A DNA stretch of 64,000 bases from Saccharothrix sp. ALI-22-I (lineage in GTDB: Bacteria > Actinomycetota > Actinomycetes > Mycobacteriales > Pseudonocardiaceae): positions 62,001 through 126,000 of the forward strand of contig NZ_MTQP01000059.1 of assembly GCF_001984175.1 (NCBI RefSeq), written 5' to 3'. The position numbers were made by a program, and so were the translations under genes. Numbering within the stretch: the stretch's first letter is position 1; the number at the start of each line of letters is the position of its first letter. The notes under the pieces are model-generated. The model was not told the DNA's origin and ran no database searches. It was given only the letters and a program-made list of their open reading frames with translations. Shown here in pieces: positions 35,503 through 43,146 of this stretch.

Positions 35503-36549
35503 ATGGCCGCACTGCACGACCGGCCGCCGGCGGTCATCGCGGTGGCCGCCGCCGTCGTGGGCGCGTTGATCGCGCTCGTGTTGGGTCTGCTGACGTTCGG
35601 CGTCCAGGCGACGGTGCACCCGGACGCGGTGCCGCTCGCGGTCGCCGTCGGACCCAACGCCCCGCCACCACTGCGCGGGGTCGCCGACAAGCTCGCCGGC
35701 AGCGCCACGCCGGAGGTCGCGTGGCGCGTGATCACACCGGGAGAAGCACCGGACCTGCTGTCCCGCCAAGAGGTCTACGGCGTGCTCGAACTCGCGCCTG
35801 AAGGCGCGACCGTGCTGCTGTCCGGCGCGGTGAACCCGGCCGGCACGCAGGTCGCCCAGCAGGTGCTCGGCGGCGTCGCGCAAGGCGCCGGGATGCAGGC
35901 GAAGGTCGTCACGCTCGACCCGGCCTCGGCCGCCGGCCGGACCGCGCCGCTGGCCGCGAGTGCGTTGCTGTGGATCGCGGGCCTGGTCGCCGGGGCGGCG
36001 TTCACGGTGTTGGCGCGCAAACCGACCATGGCCGCCAGGCTGGTGGGCACCGTCACCACGACCGTGCTCGGTGTCGCGGTCGTGGCGGGCTTCTTCGCGC
36101 TGTGGGACTCGGCCCTGCCGCTCGGCTGGGTCGTGCTGGGCTACCTCGCCCTGGTCGGGCTGGCGTTCGCGCTGGTCCAGGGCGCGCTGTTGAGGCTGCT
36201 CGGCATCCGCGCGATGGCCGTGCTCGGGCCGCTGTACCTGATCGCGCCCGCGGTCGCGGGCCAGGTGCCGGAGCTGCTCGACCCCGCCTACCGGGCGCTG
36301 CTGTGGTCGTGGACGCCGTTCCGGTTCTCCGCCGAGGGTCTGCGCGCGCTGTTGCAGGGCGGGTCGACGGCGTCCGCCCAGATCTGGGTGTTCGTGGCGC
36401 TCGCCGCCGTCGGGCTGGCGGTGCTGCTGCTACCCGGAAGGGCTCTACCCGGCAAGAAAGGTCAGCCGGACCTTGCGGACGGGGTTGTCGACGTTGGTGT
36501 CCACCAGGCAGACCGACTGCCAGGTGCCCAGCGCCAGCACACCGCCTAG
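35503..36549 (+). CDS. ABC-2/YhgE-like membrane protein
   Basis: A 348-aa protein with one N-terminal helix (about 9-32), an outside domain of about 130 residues, then five or six helices to about residue 318. This layout resembles YhgE/Pip and ABC-2 permease-like proteins, but no clear family signature is visible. ATG 35503 has an excellent ribosome site. The last 35 residues are translated from DNA that is antisense to the yjbQ-like gene (105-bp overlap), and read like a non-conserved tail. Confidence 0.78.
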   Translation: MAALHDRPPAVIAVAAAVVGALIALVLGLLTFGVQATVHPDAVPLAVAVGPNAPPPLRGVADKLAGSATPEVAWRVITPGEAPDLLSRQEVYGVLELAPEGATVLLSGAVNPAGTQVAQQVLGGVAQGAGMQAKVVTLDPASAAGRTAPLAASALLWIAGLVAGAAFTVLARKPTMAARLVGTVTTTVLGVAVVAGFFALWDSALPLGWVVLGYLALVGLAFALVQGALLRLLGIRAMAVLGPLYLIAPAVAGQVPELLDPAYRALLWSWTPFRFSAEGLRALLQGGSTASAQIWVFVALAAVGLAVLLLPGRALPGKKGQPDLADGVVDVGVHQADRLPGAQRQHTA

Positions 36550-36852
36550 CACCGGGATCGTCGCGTAGGGCGGCACCAGCGCGGGGAGCACGTGGTCACG
36601 GCCGTGACCGGGCGTCCCGTGCTCGTGCCGCCACCGCTTGTCGGCGGGCAGCAGCTCGCGCAACGCGGCCAGCAGGTCGTCGTCGCTGCCCGCGCCGGTC
36701 TCCAGCACCGCCAGCCCCGCGGTGGCGTGCGGCACCCAGACGTTCAGCAGTCCGTCGCCGTCCACGCCGGCCAGGAAGTCCTCGCAGGCACGCGTGATGT
36801 CGTGGACGACCTCGGTCGAGCCGGTGCGGATCTCGATCTCTTCGCTGCGCAT
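36445..36852 (-). CDS. YjbQ / secondary thiamine-phosphate synthase family protein
   Basis: A 135-aa UPF0047 protein. The family marks LLNVWVPHATAGLAVLETG (metal-binding His) and GTPGHGRDHVLPALV, then LGTWQSVCLVD near the end, are all present. Members bind zinc and some replace thiamine-phosphate synthase when overproduced. Start ATG 36852; the 3' end overlaps the convergent membrane-protein gene by 105 bp. Confidence 0.93.
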   Translation of the reverse strand: MRSEEIEIRTGSTEVVHDITRACEDFLAGVDGDGLLNVWVPHATAGLAVLETGAGSDDDLLAALRELLPADKRWRHEHGTPGHGRDHVLPALVPPYATIPVLGGVLALGTWQSVCLVDTNVDNPVRKVRLTFLAG

Positions 36853-36925
36853 GACCCCAGAGCTTACGAACGGTGAGCTCCGGCCACCGGAAACGCGGTG
36901 CGGCGCCGTCCCTTGATCAGGCAGG

Positions 36926-37711
36926 ATGCCGTTCGTGATGCACACCGCGATCGTCACCGGCGCCAACCAGGGCATCGGTGCCGCGACCGCCAAGGCCCTC
37001 GCCGCCCAGGGCGTCAACGTCCTCATCACCTACCTGCGCTTCGCGCCCGCGCCGGACCCGAGCCTGCCGAGGGAGTACTTCACCGCCCGCGAGTCGTCCG
37101 CGGACGACGTGGTCGCCGCCATCACCGAGGCGGGCGGCAAGGCGCACGCCATCGAGATCGACCTCACCGACCCGGTGGCGCCCACCGTGCTGTTCGACAC
37201 CGCCGAACGGGTCTTCGGGCCGGTGGACATCCTGGTCAACAACGCCTCCAGCTGGGTCCAGGACACGTTCCTGGCCACCGACACCGACCAGTTCGGCCGG
37301 GTGCTGCTGGCCGTCACGCCGCAGACGTTCGACGCGCAGTTCGCGGTGGACGCGCGGGCGGGCGCGCTGCTGATCGCCGAGTTCGCCCGACGGCACATCG
37401 CGCGCGGCGGCAACTGGGGCCGCATCGTCGGCCTCACGTCGGGCGGCCCGCTCGGGTTCCCCAGCGAGGTGTCCTACGGCGCGGCGAAGGCGGCGCTGGA
37501 CAACTACGCCATGTCCGCGGCGGCCGAGCTGTGGCCGCACGGCATCACGTCGAACGTGGTCAAGCCGGGCGTCACCGACACCGGTTGGGTCAACGACGCG
37601 GTGCGCGCGCAGCACGACGTGTCGCAGCCCGAGGACGTGGCCGGTGTGGTGGCGTTCCTGTGCTCGGACGCGGCGGGCAAGATCACCAAGAACGTGATCA
37701 GCCTGCACTGA
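36926..37711 (+). CDS. Short-chain dehydrogenase/reductase
   Basis: A 261-aa classical SDR. The NAD(P) loop TGANQGIG, NNASSW of the active-site region, Ser in GLTSGG, and YGAAK (catalytic Tyr and Lys) are intact, as is the KPGVTDTGW loop. The region after the cofactor loop (RFAPAPDPSLP) is longer than usual. Substrate unknown. ATG 36926 or ATG 36938; both are possible. Confidence 0.92.
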   Translation: MPFVMHTAIVTGANQGIGAATAKALAAQGVNVLITYLRFAPAPDPSLPREYFTARESSADDVVAAITEAGGKAHAIEIDLTDPVAPTVLFDTAERVFGPVDILVNNASSWVQDTFLATDTDQFGRVLLAVTPQTFDAQFAVDARAGALLIAEFARRHIARGGNWGRIVGLTSGGPLGFPSEVSYGAAKAALDNYAMSAAAELWPHGITSNVVKPGVTDTGWVNDAVRAQHDVSQPEDVAGVVAFLCSDAAGKITKNVISLH

Positions 37712-37713
37712 CA

Positions 37714-37730
37714 TTACCCGCTGGTAACAT
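37714..37730 (+). promoter_or_regulatory. Palindrome overlapping a leaderless promoter
   Basis: TTACC-CGCT-GGTAA (37714-37727) is a perfect 5-bp inverted repeat. Its right arm overlaps TAACAT (37725-37730), a -10 hexamer that ends 7 bp before the GTG at 37738. A repressor bound here would block the promoter. Confidence 0.5.
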
Positions 37731-37737
37731 AGCTGTC

Positions 37738-38217
37738 GTGAAGGCTTCCCGTCTGCGCCGCGGCATGAACCTGTGGCCCCCGTTCCTGTTCGCGGGCATC
37801 CGCGTGGTCGAACTGTCCGACGACTACCGCCACGTCAGGGTCCGGCTGCGGCTGCGCTGGTGGAACCGCAACTACGTGGGCACCCACTTCGGCGGCTCGC
37901 TGTTCGCGATGACCGACCCGTTCTGGATGCTGCTCGTGCTGCACCACCTCGGCCGCGATCACATGGTGTGGGACCGGGTGGGCGAGATCGAGTTCGTCAA
38001 ACCCGGACGCGGCACCGTCTACGCGGACTTCCGGCTGACCGACGAGCAGCTGGACGAGGTCCGCTCGCTGGCCGCGGACGGCGGGAAGGCGCTGGTGTGG
38101 TTCTCCACCGACGTGGTGGACGAGAGCGGCGAGATCGTCGCGCGCACCCGCAAGCAGGTCTACGCCCGGCGCAAGAACCGCAATCCGGTGGACGGCGGGG
38201 TCGCCGAACCCGTGTGA
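37738..38217 (+). CDS. DUF4442 / hot-dog thioesterase-like protein
   Basis: A 159-aa protein with the DUF4442 (YiiD C-terminal-like) hot-dog fold pattern: NRNYVGTHFGGSLFAMTDPF near residues 43-62 is the conserved core helix. Related proteins are acyl-CoA thioesterases; the substrate is not known. GTG 37738 lacks a ribosome site and has a -10 hexamer 7 bp upstream. It lies 26 bp after the SDR. Confidence 0.85.
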   Translation: MKASRLRRGMNLWPPFLFAGIRVVELSDDYRHVRVRLRLRWWNRNYVGTHFGGSLFAMTDPFWMLLVLHHLGRDHMVWDRVGEIEFVKPGRGTVYADFRLTDEQLDEVRSLAADGGKALVWFSTDVVDESGEIVARTRKQVYARRKNRNPVDGGVAEPV

Positions 38218-38224
38218 TGATCCC

Positions 38225-39232
38225 ATGCGCTCAGCCTTCGGCACGACCTTCGACGTCCCCCTCGGCTACCTGAACACCGCCAGCATCGGCGTCCCGCCCA
38301 CACCCGTCGCCTCCGTCGTCGCGGACGCCGTGCGGCGGTGGTCGGTGGGCGGGGACAGCCCCGACGCGGTCGACGCGCAGGTCAGCACGGCGCGCAACGC
38401 GTTCGGGCGGCTGGTGGGCGTGCCGGGGGAGCGGGTGGCGATGGGCGCGTCGGTGTCCCAGCTCGTGGCCCTGGTGGCGGCCGGACTGCCCGCCGACGCG
38501 TCGGTGCTGGTGGCGCGCGGCGACTTCACCAGCCTGACGTTCCCGTTCGCGGCGCGCGGCTTGCGGGTCACCGAAGTGGAGCTGGACGAGATCGCGTCCG
38601 CCGCCGGTGCGCACGACCTCGTCGCGGTGAGCGTCGTGCAGTCCGCGAACGGGCGGATCGTGGACCTGGAGGGGCTGCGGGCGGCCGGCGTGCCGGTGCT
38701 GCTGGACGCCTCCCAGGCGGTCGGCTGGCTGCCGTTGGAGCTGGAGTGGGCGGACTGGGTGGTGGCCGCCGGGTACAAGTTCCTGATGGCGCCGCGCGGG
38801 TGCGCGTGGTTGGCGTGCTCGCCGTCGGCACTGGAGCGCACGGTGCCCGTGGCGGCGAACTGGTTCGGCAACGAAGACCCCTGGTCCGCGGTGTACGGGC
38901 TGCCGCTGCGGCTCGCGTCGGACGCCCGCCGGCTCGACCTGTCACCGGTGTGGCTGTCCCAGTTCGGCGCGGCGGCGTCACTGCCCTACCTGGCCTCGCT
39001 CGACATGACGGCCGTCCGCGACCACGGCGTGGCGCTCGCCGACGCCGTGCTGACCGGCCTCGGGCTGCCCGCACGCGGATCGGCGATCGTGTCGCTCGAC
39101 CTGCCGTCGGCGGGGGAACGGCTGGCGGCCGCAGGAGTGCGGTCCAGCGTGCGGGCCGGACGGGTGCGGCTCGCGTTTCACCTGTACAACACGGTGGAGG
39201 ATGTCGATCTAGTGCTCAAAGCGCTCGACTGA
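38225..39232 (+). CDS. Class V aminotransferase / cysteine desulfurase-like PLP enzyme
   Basis: A 335-aa PLP enzyme. GYLNTASIGVPP at the start, LLDASQAVGWLPL with the cofactor Asp and Gln, and AGYKFLMAPRG with the Schiff-base Lys are visible. It is shorter than typical IscS (about 390), and no conserved active Cys loop is seen, so desulfurase activity is doubtful; a lyase or aminotransferase is as likely. ATG 38225, 7 bp after the previous stop. Confidence 0.88.
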   Translation: MRSAFGTTFDVPLGYLNTASIGVPPTPVASVVADAVRRWSVGGDSPDAVDAQVSTARNAFGRLVGVPGERVAMGASVSQLVALVAAGLPADASVLVARGDFTSLTFPFAARGLRVTEVELDEIASAAGAHDLVAVSVVQSANGRIVDLEGLRAAGVPVLLDASQAVGWLPLELEWADWVVAAGYKFLMAPRGCAWLACSPSALERTVPVAANWFGNEDPWSAVYGLPLRLASDARRLDLSPVWLSQFGAAASLPYLASLDMTAVRDHGVALADAVLTGLGLPARGSAIVSLDLPSAGERLAAAGVRSSVRAGRVRLAFHLYNTVEDVDLVLKALD

Positions 39233-39243
39233 CCTGCTTCCGT

Positions 39244-39249
39244 TACCGT
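39244..39249 (+). promoter_or_regulatory. Leaderless -10 element
   Basis: TACCGT ends 8 bp before GTG 39258; no ribosome site is seen. Confidence 0.4.
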
Positions 39250-39257
39250 GGGTCTTT

Positions 39258-39998
39258 GTGTCGGTTCCTCCCGAATCACCTGAAGAGGTGACGCAGCGGA
39301 TACCTCCCATCCAGCCGTCGGACACCGCGCCGCTGTGGCGGTCGGAGATCGGCCGGCTGGACTCGCTGCTCAGCTCACCGCCGCCCCCGCGACCCGCGAT
39401 GCCGCAGGCGCGTCGCGGGATGCTGCTCAAGGGGCTGGGCCTGCTCGGCGTGGCCGTGGTGTCCGGACTGGTGTGGCTGGTCGTGATGCCGAAGAGCGAA
39501 CCTTCCGGCACACCCGCTACTACGTCCGCGCCGCCCGGTGAGTTCACCTTCGCCAAATCGCCGGACGTCCCGGAGCCGCTGAAGGACAGCAACTGCGCGC
39601 CGCACGCGTACGGGCAGACCAAGACGTTCCTGACCAGCACGCCCTGCCAGCAGCTCACCCGCGGCCTGTACACGACCACCACCCCGGACGGGGTGACGGT
39701 CTACACCTCGGTGTCGGTGGTGCGGATGAAGACCCTCGCGGACGCCACCAAGCTCAAGGACCTGACCAGCCGCGACGGCACCGGCAACGTCAACGACCTG
39801 GTCAAGGACGGTGCCGTGCGGGTGCCCAACATGACCACCCTCGCCAACGGCGGCTTCGCCGCGCAGCAGCAGGAACTCGACGTGATCATCATCGAGTCCG
39901 ACTCGGCCAAGCACGGCCCTGACGAGACCGCGCACATCACCCTGATGAAGCGGATCAGCAACGACGCCTTCCGACTCGCCGCCGACCTGACCTCCTGA
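39258..39998 (+). CDS. Membrane-anchored extracytoplasmic protein
   Basis: A 246-aa protein: 50-residue Pro-rich cytoplasmic end, one membrane helix (about 57-75), then an outside domain of about 160 residues with two cysteines (NCAPHAYG and TPCQQL). No known family. It resembles the two anchored paralogues at 33745-35374 in architecture only. It is followed by a terminator shared with the convergent DUF4439 gene. Confidence 0.75.
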   Translation: MSVPPESPEEVTQRIPPIQPSDTAPLWRSEIGRLDSLLSSPPPPRPAMPQARRGMLLKGLGLLGVAVVSGLVWLVVMPKSEPSGTPATTSAPPGEFTFAKSPDVPEPLKDSNCAPHAYGQTKTFLTSTPCQQLTRGLYTTTTPDGVTVYTSVSVVRMKTLADATKLKDLTSRDGTGNVNDLVKDGAVRVPNMTTLANGGFAAQQQELDVIIIESDSAKHGPDETAHITLMKRISNDAFRLAADLTS

Positions 39999-40074
39999 CC
40001 AGCACCGACCCGAGTTATCCACAGCCCGGCCCGCCGCGACCCGGAATCGTCGGTCCCCGCCGGCAGGATAAAGA

Positions 40075-40100
40075 CAGGGGTCCCCTGGCGGGGACCCCTG
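40075..40100. terminator. Bidirectional terminator, same core as 24740-24774
   Basis: CAGGGGTCCCC (40075-40085) pairs with GGGGACCCCTG (40090-40100), 4-base loop. It lies between convergent genes ending at 39998 and 40125. The stem core is identical to that at 24744-24770. Confidence 0.85.
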
Positions 40101-40124
40101 CGAAGCGTCGGCCGAACGCCGGCG

Positions 40125-40559
40125 TCAGCCGACGTCGCCGCCCGGGAACGTGATCGACGCCGGGGTCAGCCCGGCCACCTTGCGCCACCGCGTCGCACGC
40201 ACCGCCGACACGGTCAACGCGTCCAGCGCCGACTGCCGCAACGCCCCGTCCTCGGTCCGCTCCAACACCCCGCGCCACGCCACGCACGCATCCGTCTCCG
40301 CCGTGATCAACGCCGCGATGGCCGAAGTCGCGCTGTCCACCGGCTGCGGTGGCAGGTAGGCGGCCGCGGGCGGGCGGGGAGTGGCCCCCGCGTCGCGCAA
40401 CCACCGCTCCGTCACGTCCCGCCGAGCCCGGTGCGCGTTCGCGCCGTCCGCCACCGCCACCGCCTGCTGCGGGACCGTGATGAACGCGCTGACCAGCCCG
40501 TACGTCCACACCGCCGCGTGCTCGGCACTCAACGCGTCCTGCACCGCACCCACGTTCAC
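40125..40559 (-). CDS. DUF4439 ferritin-like protein
   Basis: A 144-aa helical protein of the actinobacterial DUF4439 group: [18 protein letters not shown] near the start and [18 protein letters not shown] in the third helix match the four-helix ferritin-like layout. Iron binding is not demonstrated. The GTG start overlaps the upstream lipoprotein gene stop by 4 bp, so the pair is coupled. Confidence 0.85.
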   Translation of the reverse strand: MNVGAVQDALSAEHAAVWTYGLVSAFITVPQQAVAVADGANAHRARRDVTERWLRDAGATPRPPAAAYLPPQPVDSATSAIAALITAETDACVAWRGVLERTEDGALRQSALDALTVSAVRATRWRKVAGLTPASITFPGGDVG

Positions 40560-40999
40560 GACAACGCCTCCACCAGGCTCGCGCACCCGGCCGCCACCGA
40601 GGCGACCAGCCCCACCCGGTACGTCGGCGCCGCCGCCACCAGGTCACCCGCCTGCTTCTGCGCCGCCTGCAACGCCGGTACCAGCGCCTCCCGCGTCGCA
40701 CCGGCCGGCGGCGCCACCGAAGCCGACGGCGACGGCGGAACCGACGACCCCGGCACCCGGGGCGTGGCCCGGTCCACCTCGGCCCGCAACAGCTTGGCGT
40801 GCTCGGCGCGCGCGGCGGCCGTCTCCGGCGCGCCCACCGCCGTGGCCAGCGCGGCGTCCGACAAGGCCGCGTCCACCAACGCGGTCAGCGGATCCGGGGG
40901 TGGCGGCGGGGGTGGTGGTGTGGTGCACGCGACTGCCAACGGTGCCGTGGCCGCCGCCAGCAGCACTCCGCGCCTGCTGAGCGCCGTTCTACCGATCAC
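40556..40999 (-). CDS. Tat-type lipoprotein of unknown function
   Basis: A 147-aa protein. [18 protein letters not shown] combines a twin-arginine motif with a lipobox (LAVAC, Cys about 24), followed by a run of prolines and a helical Ala-rich domain. It is probably tethered to the outer face of the membrane and works with the coupled DUF4439 protein. GTG 40999 was chosen because the signal begins there. Longer frames upstream would bury the signal. Confidence 0.8.
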   Translation of the reverse strand: MIGRTALSRRGVLLAAATAPLAVACTTPPPPPPPPDPLTALVDAALSDAALATAVGAPETAAARAEHAKLLRAEVDRATPRVPGSSVPPSPSASVAPPAGATREALVPALQAAQKQAGDLVAAAPTYRVGLVASVAAGCASLVEALS

Positions 41000-41148
41000 G
41001 TGTACCGATCCTGCCAGAGCCGGCCCGTTCGCCCGTGGCACGTGGGAGGTCGCCGAACGAGATAGTCTGAACGACCACGGCCGGCGAAGTGCAGCGTCGG
41101 CCGGGGTTGCCGTGCCCTCTGCACTCGAAGAGAACTTGGAGTCACCAC

Positions 41149-41673
41149 GTGTCCAGCCCGCCGCGCGGAGAACTCGCCGCGCAGCTAGCACCCGTCGTGC
41201 GGGAGGCGGTCGAGGCCATCGGCTTCGACCTCGAGACGCTCGACGTGAACCAGGCTGGGCGTCGCAGGCTGGTCAAGGTGGTCGTGGACGGCGACGAGGG
41301 GATCGGACTGGACGAGGTGGCGCAGGCCAGCCGCGCCGTGTCCGCCGCCCTCGACGCCCACGAGCACCTGATCGCGGGGCCGTACACGCTCGAGGTCACC
41401 TCGCCCGGCGCGGACCGCCCGCTCACCAGGCCGCGCCACTGGAAGCGCAGCCGGCTGCGCCTGGTCAAGGTCAAGCAACCGGACCAGGTCGAGTGGTTCG
41501 GCCGGGTCGGCGAGGCCGACGACACCGGCGTCGTGCTGCTGGTCAAGGGCGAGCTGCGCCGCGTCGAGTACGAGACGATCGAGCGCGCCGTCGTCGAAGT
41601 CGAGTTCAAGCAGCCGCCGGTCGAAGAGCTCGCGCTCCTCGAAGGCAAGCACCTGAAGGAGGAGTCGGAGTGA
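41149..41673 (+). CDS. rimP: Ribosome maturation factor RimP
   Basis: A 174-aa protein required for 30S maturation. The N-terminal domain carries [25 protein letters not shown] spread over 36-60, and [18 protein letters not shown] is the family signature. The C-terminal SH3-like domain follows. GTG 41149 behind TTGGAG. Overlaps nusA by 4 bp. First gene of the nusA-infB cluster; TAGTCT at about 41064 may be the -10 of its promoter. Confidence 0.95.
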   Translation: MSSPPRGELAAQLAPVVREAVEAIGFDLETLDVNQAGRRRLVKVVVDGDEGIGLDEVAQASRAVSAALDAHEHLIAGPYTLEVTSPGADRPLTRPRHWKRSRLRLVKVKQPDQVEWFGRVGEADDTGVVLLVKGELRRVEYETIERAVVEVEFKQPPVEELALLEGKHLKEESE

Positions 41674-42692
41674 ACGTCGACATCGCCGCTCTCAGGGCGA
41701 TCGAACGGGACAAAGACATCCCCTTCGACACGGTTCTCGAAGCCATCGAGACCGCCCTGCTGACCGCTTACAAGCACACCGAGGGCCACCACTCGCACTC
41801 ACGGGTGGAGATCGACCGCAAGACCGGTCTGGTGCGCGTGCTCGCGCAGGAGCTCAACCCCGACGGCACGGTGCTGGAGGAGTGGGACGACACCCCCGAG
41901 GGGTTCGGCCGTATCGCCGCCACCACCGCCCGGCAGGTCATCCTGCAACGCCTGCGCGACGCCGAGCACGAGCGCACGTTCGGCGAGTTCTCCGCCAAGG
42001 AGGGCGAGATCATCGGCGGTGTCGTGCAGCGCGACGCCCGCGCCAACGCCCGCGGCATGGTCGTCGTGCAGATAGGGGACACCGAGGGCGTGCTGCCGCC
42101 CGCCGAGCAGGTGCCCGGCGAGTCCTACGAGCACGGTTCGCGGCTCAAGTGCTACGTCGTGGGCGTGTCCCGCGGCACCCGCGGCCCGCAGATCACGTTG
42201 TCGCGCACGCACCCGAACCTGGTGCGCCGGCTGTTCGCGCTGGAGGTGCCCGAGATCGCCGACGGCACCGTGGAGATCCCCGCGGTGGCACGTGAGGCAG
42301 GTCACCGTTCGAAGATCGCGGTCCGCACCACGGTGCCCGGCGTCAACGCCAAGGGCGCGTGCATCGGGCCGATGGGCGCCCGTGTGCGCAACGTCATGAG
42401 CGAGTTGGCCGGCGAGAAGATCGACATCATCGACCACTCGGACGACCCGGCCACGTTCGTCGGGAATGCCTTGTCACCGGCGAAGGTTGTATCGGTGCGG
42501 GTGCTCGACGAGCGCGCCAAGACCGCGCGTGTCGTGGTGCCGGACTTCCAGCTCTCCCTCGCCATCGGCAAGGAGGGCCAGAACGCCCGGTTGGCCGCGC
42601 GGCTGACCGGCTGGCGCATCGACATCCGCAGCGATGCCGAAGCCGGCGGGGCCGCTCCGGCGGGCGCATCGGCATCCGGTTCGGCTGAATAG
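41670..42692 (+). CDS. nusA: Transcription termination/antitermination factor NusA
   Basis: A 340-aa protein: N-terminal RNA-polymerase-binding domain (1-125), S1 domain (about 130-200; [16 protein letters not shown]), then two KH domains ([18 protein letters not shown] and [16 protein letters not shown]). It lacks the C-terminal acidic repeats of E. coli, as is normal in actinobacteria. The GTG start overlaps the rimP stop. Confidence 0.97.
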   Translation: MNVDIAALRAIERDKDIPFDTVLEAIETALLTAYKHTEGHHSHSRVEIDRKTGLVRVLAQELNPDGTVLEEWDDTPEGFGRIAATTARQVILQRLRDAEHERTFGEFSAKEGEIIGGVVQRDARANARGMVVVQIGDTEGVLPPAEQVPGESYEHGSRLKCYVVGVSRGTRGPQITLSRTHPNLVRRLFALEVPEIADGTVEIPAVAREAGHRSKIAVRTTVPGVNAKGACIGPMGARVRNVMSELAGEKIDIIDHSDDPATFVGNALSPAKVVSVRVLDERAKTARVVVPDFQLSLAIGKEGQNARLAARLTGWRIDIRSDAEAGGAAPAGASASGSAE

Positions 42693-42714
42693 GCAATAGG
42701 GGATAGACTTCGCA

Positions 42715-43059
42715 GTGGTTCAACGTCGGGGATCGGTTCTCACGCACATCGGCCCGGTTCGTACGTGCATAGGATGCCGCGCTCGGACGTTGCCCTCCGA
42801 GCTGCTGCGCGTGGTGGTCGTGGACGGGACCGTGGTCCCGGACACACGTCGACGGTTGCCCGGTAGGGGAGCATGGCTGCACCCCGATCCGGACTGCCTC
42901 CGCAACGCCGAGAAGCGACGGGCGTTCCCCAGGGCCTTCAGGGTCCAGGGACCGCTCGACGTGGAACGCGTGCGCGGTCATCTCGAGCAGTGTGGGCAGG
43001 AGGTCGCGGGATCGCCCCGTGACCAGCAGGAAGCAAGGAAGCAGGTCGACCCGTCATGA
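42715..43059 (+). CDS. ylxR: YlxR-family RNA-binding protein
   Basis: A 114-aa DUF448 protein. The signature PVRTCIGCRAR and GRGAWLHPDPDCLRNAEKRRAFPRAF is complete. It binds RNA and sits as usual between nusA and infB. GTG 42715 behind AGGGGAT. The 87 bp after its stop carry no gene. Confidence 0.92.
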   Translation: MVQRRGSVLTHIGPVRTCIGCRARTLPSELLRVVVVDGTVVPDTRRRLPGRGAWLHPDPDCLRNAEKRRAFPRAFRVQGPLDVERVRGHLEQCGQEVAGSPRDQQEARKQVDPS

Positions 43060-43146
43060 GTCAGCCGTGAAGCTGAAGACATGAACGCGCGACGTTAAGA
43101 CGAGGTCGACGGGACTGCCGTTGACCTCCTTCGCCAGAGGAGTGCA

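Noticed and set aside
40015..40023. Replication origin
   Set aside because: One DnaA box only; no dnaA/dnaN and no AT-rich unwinding region.
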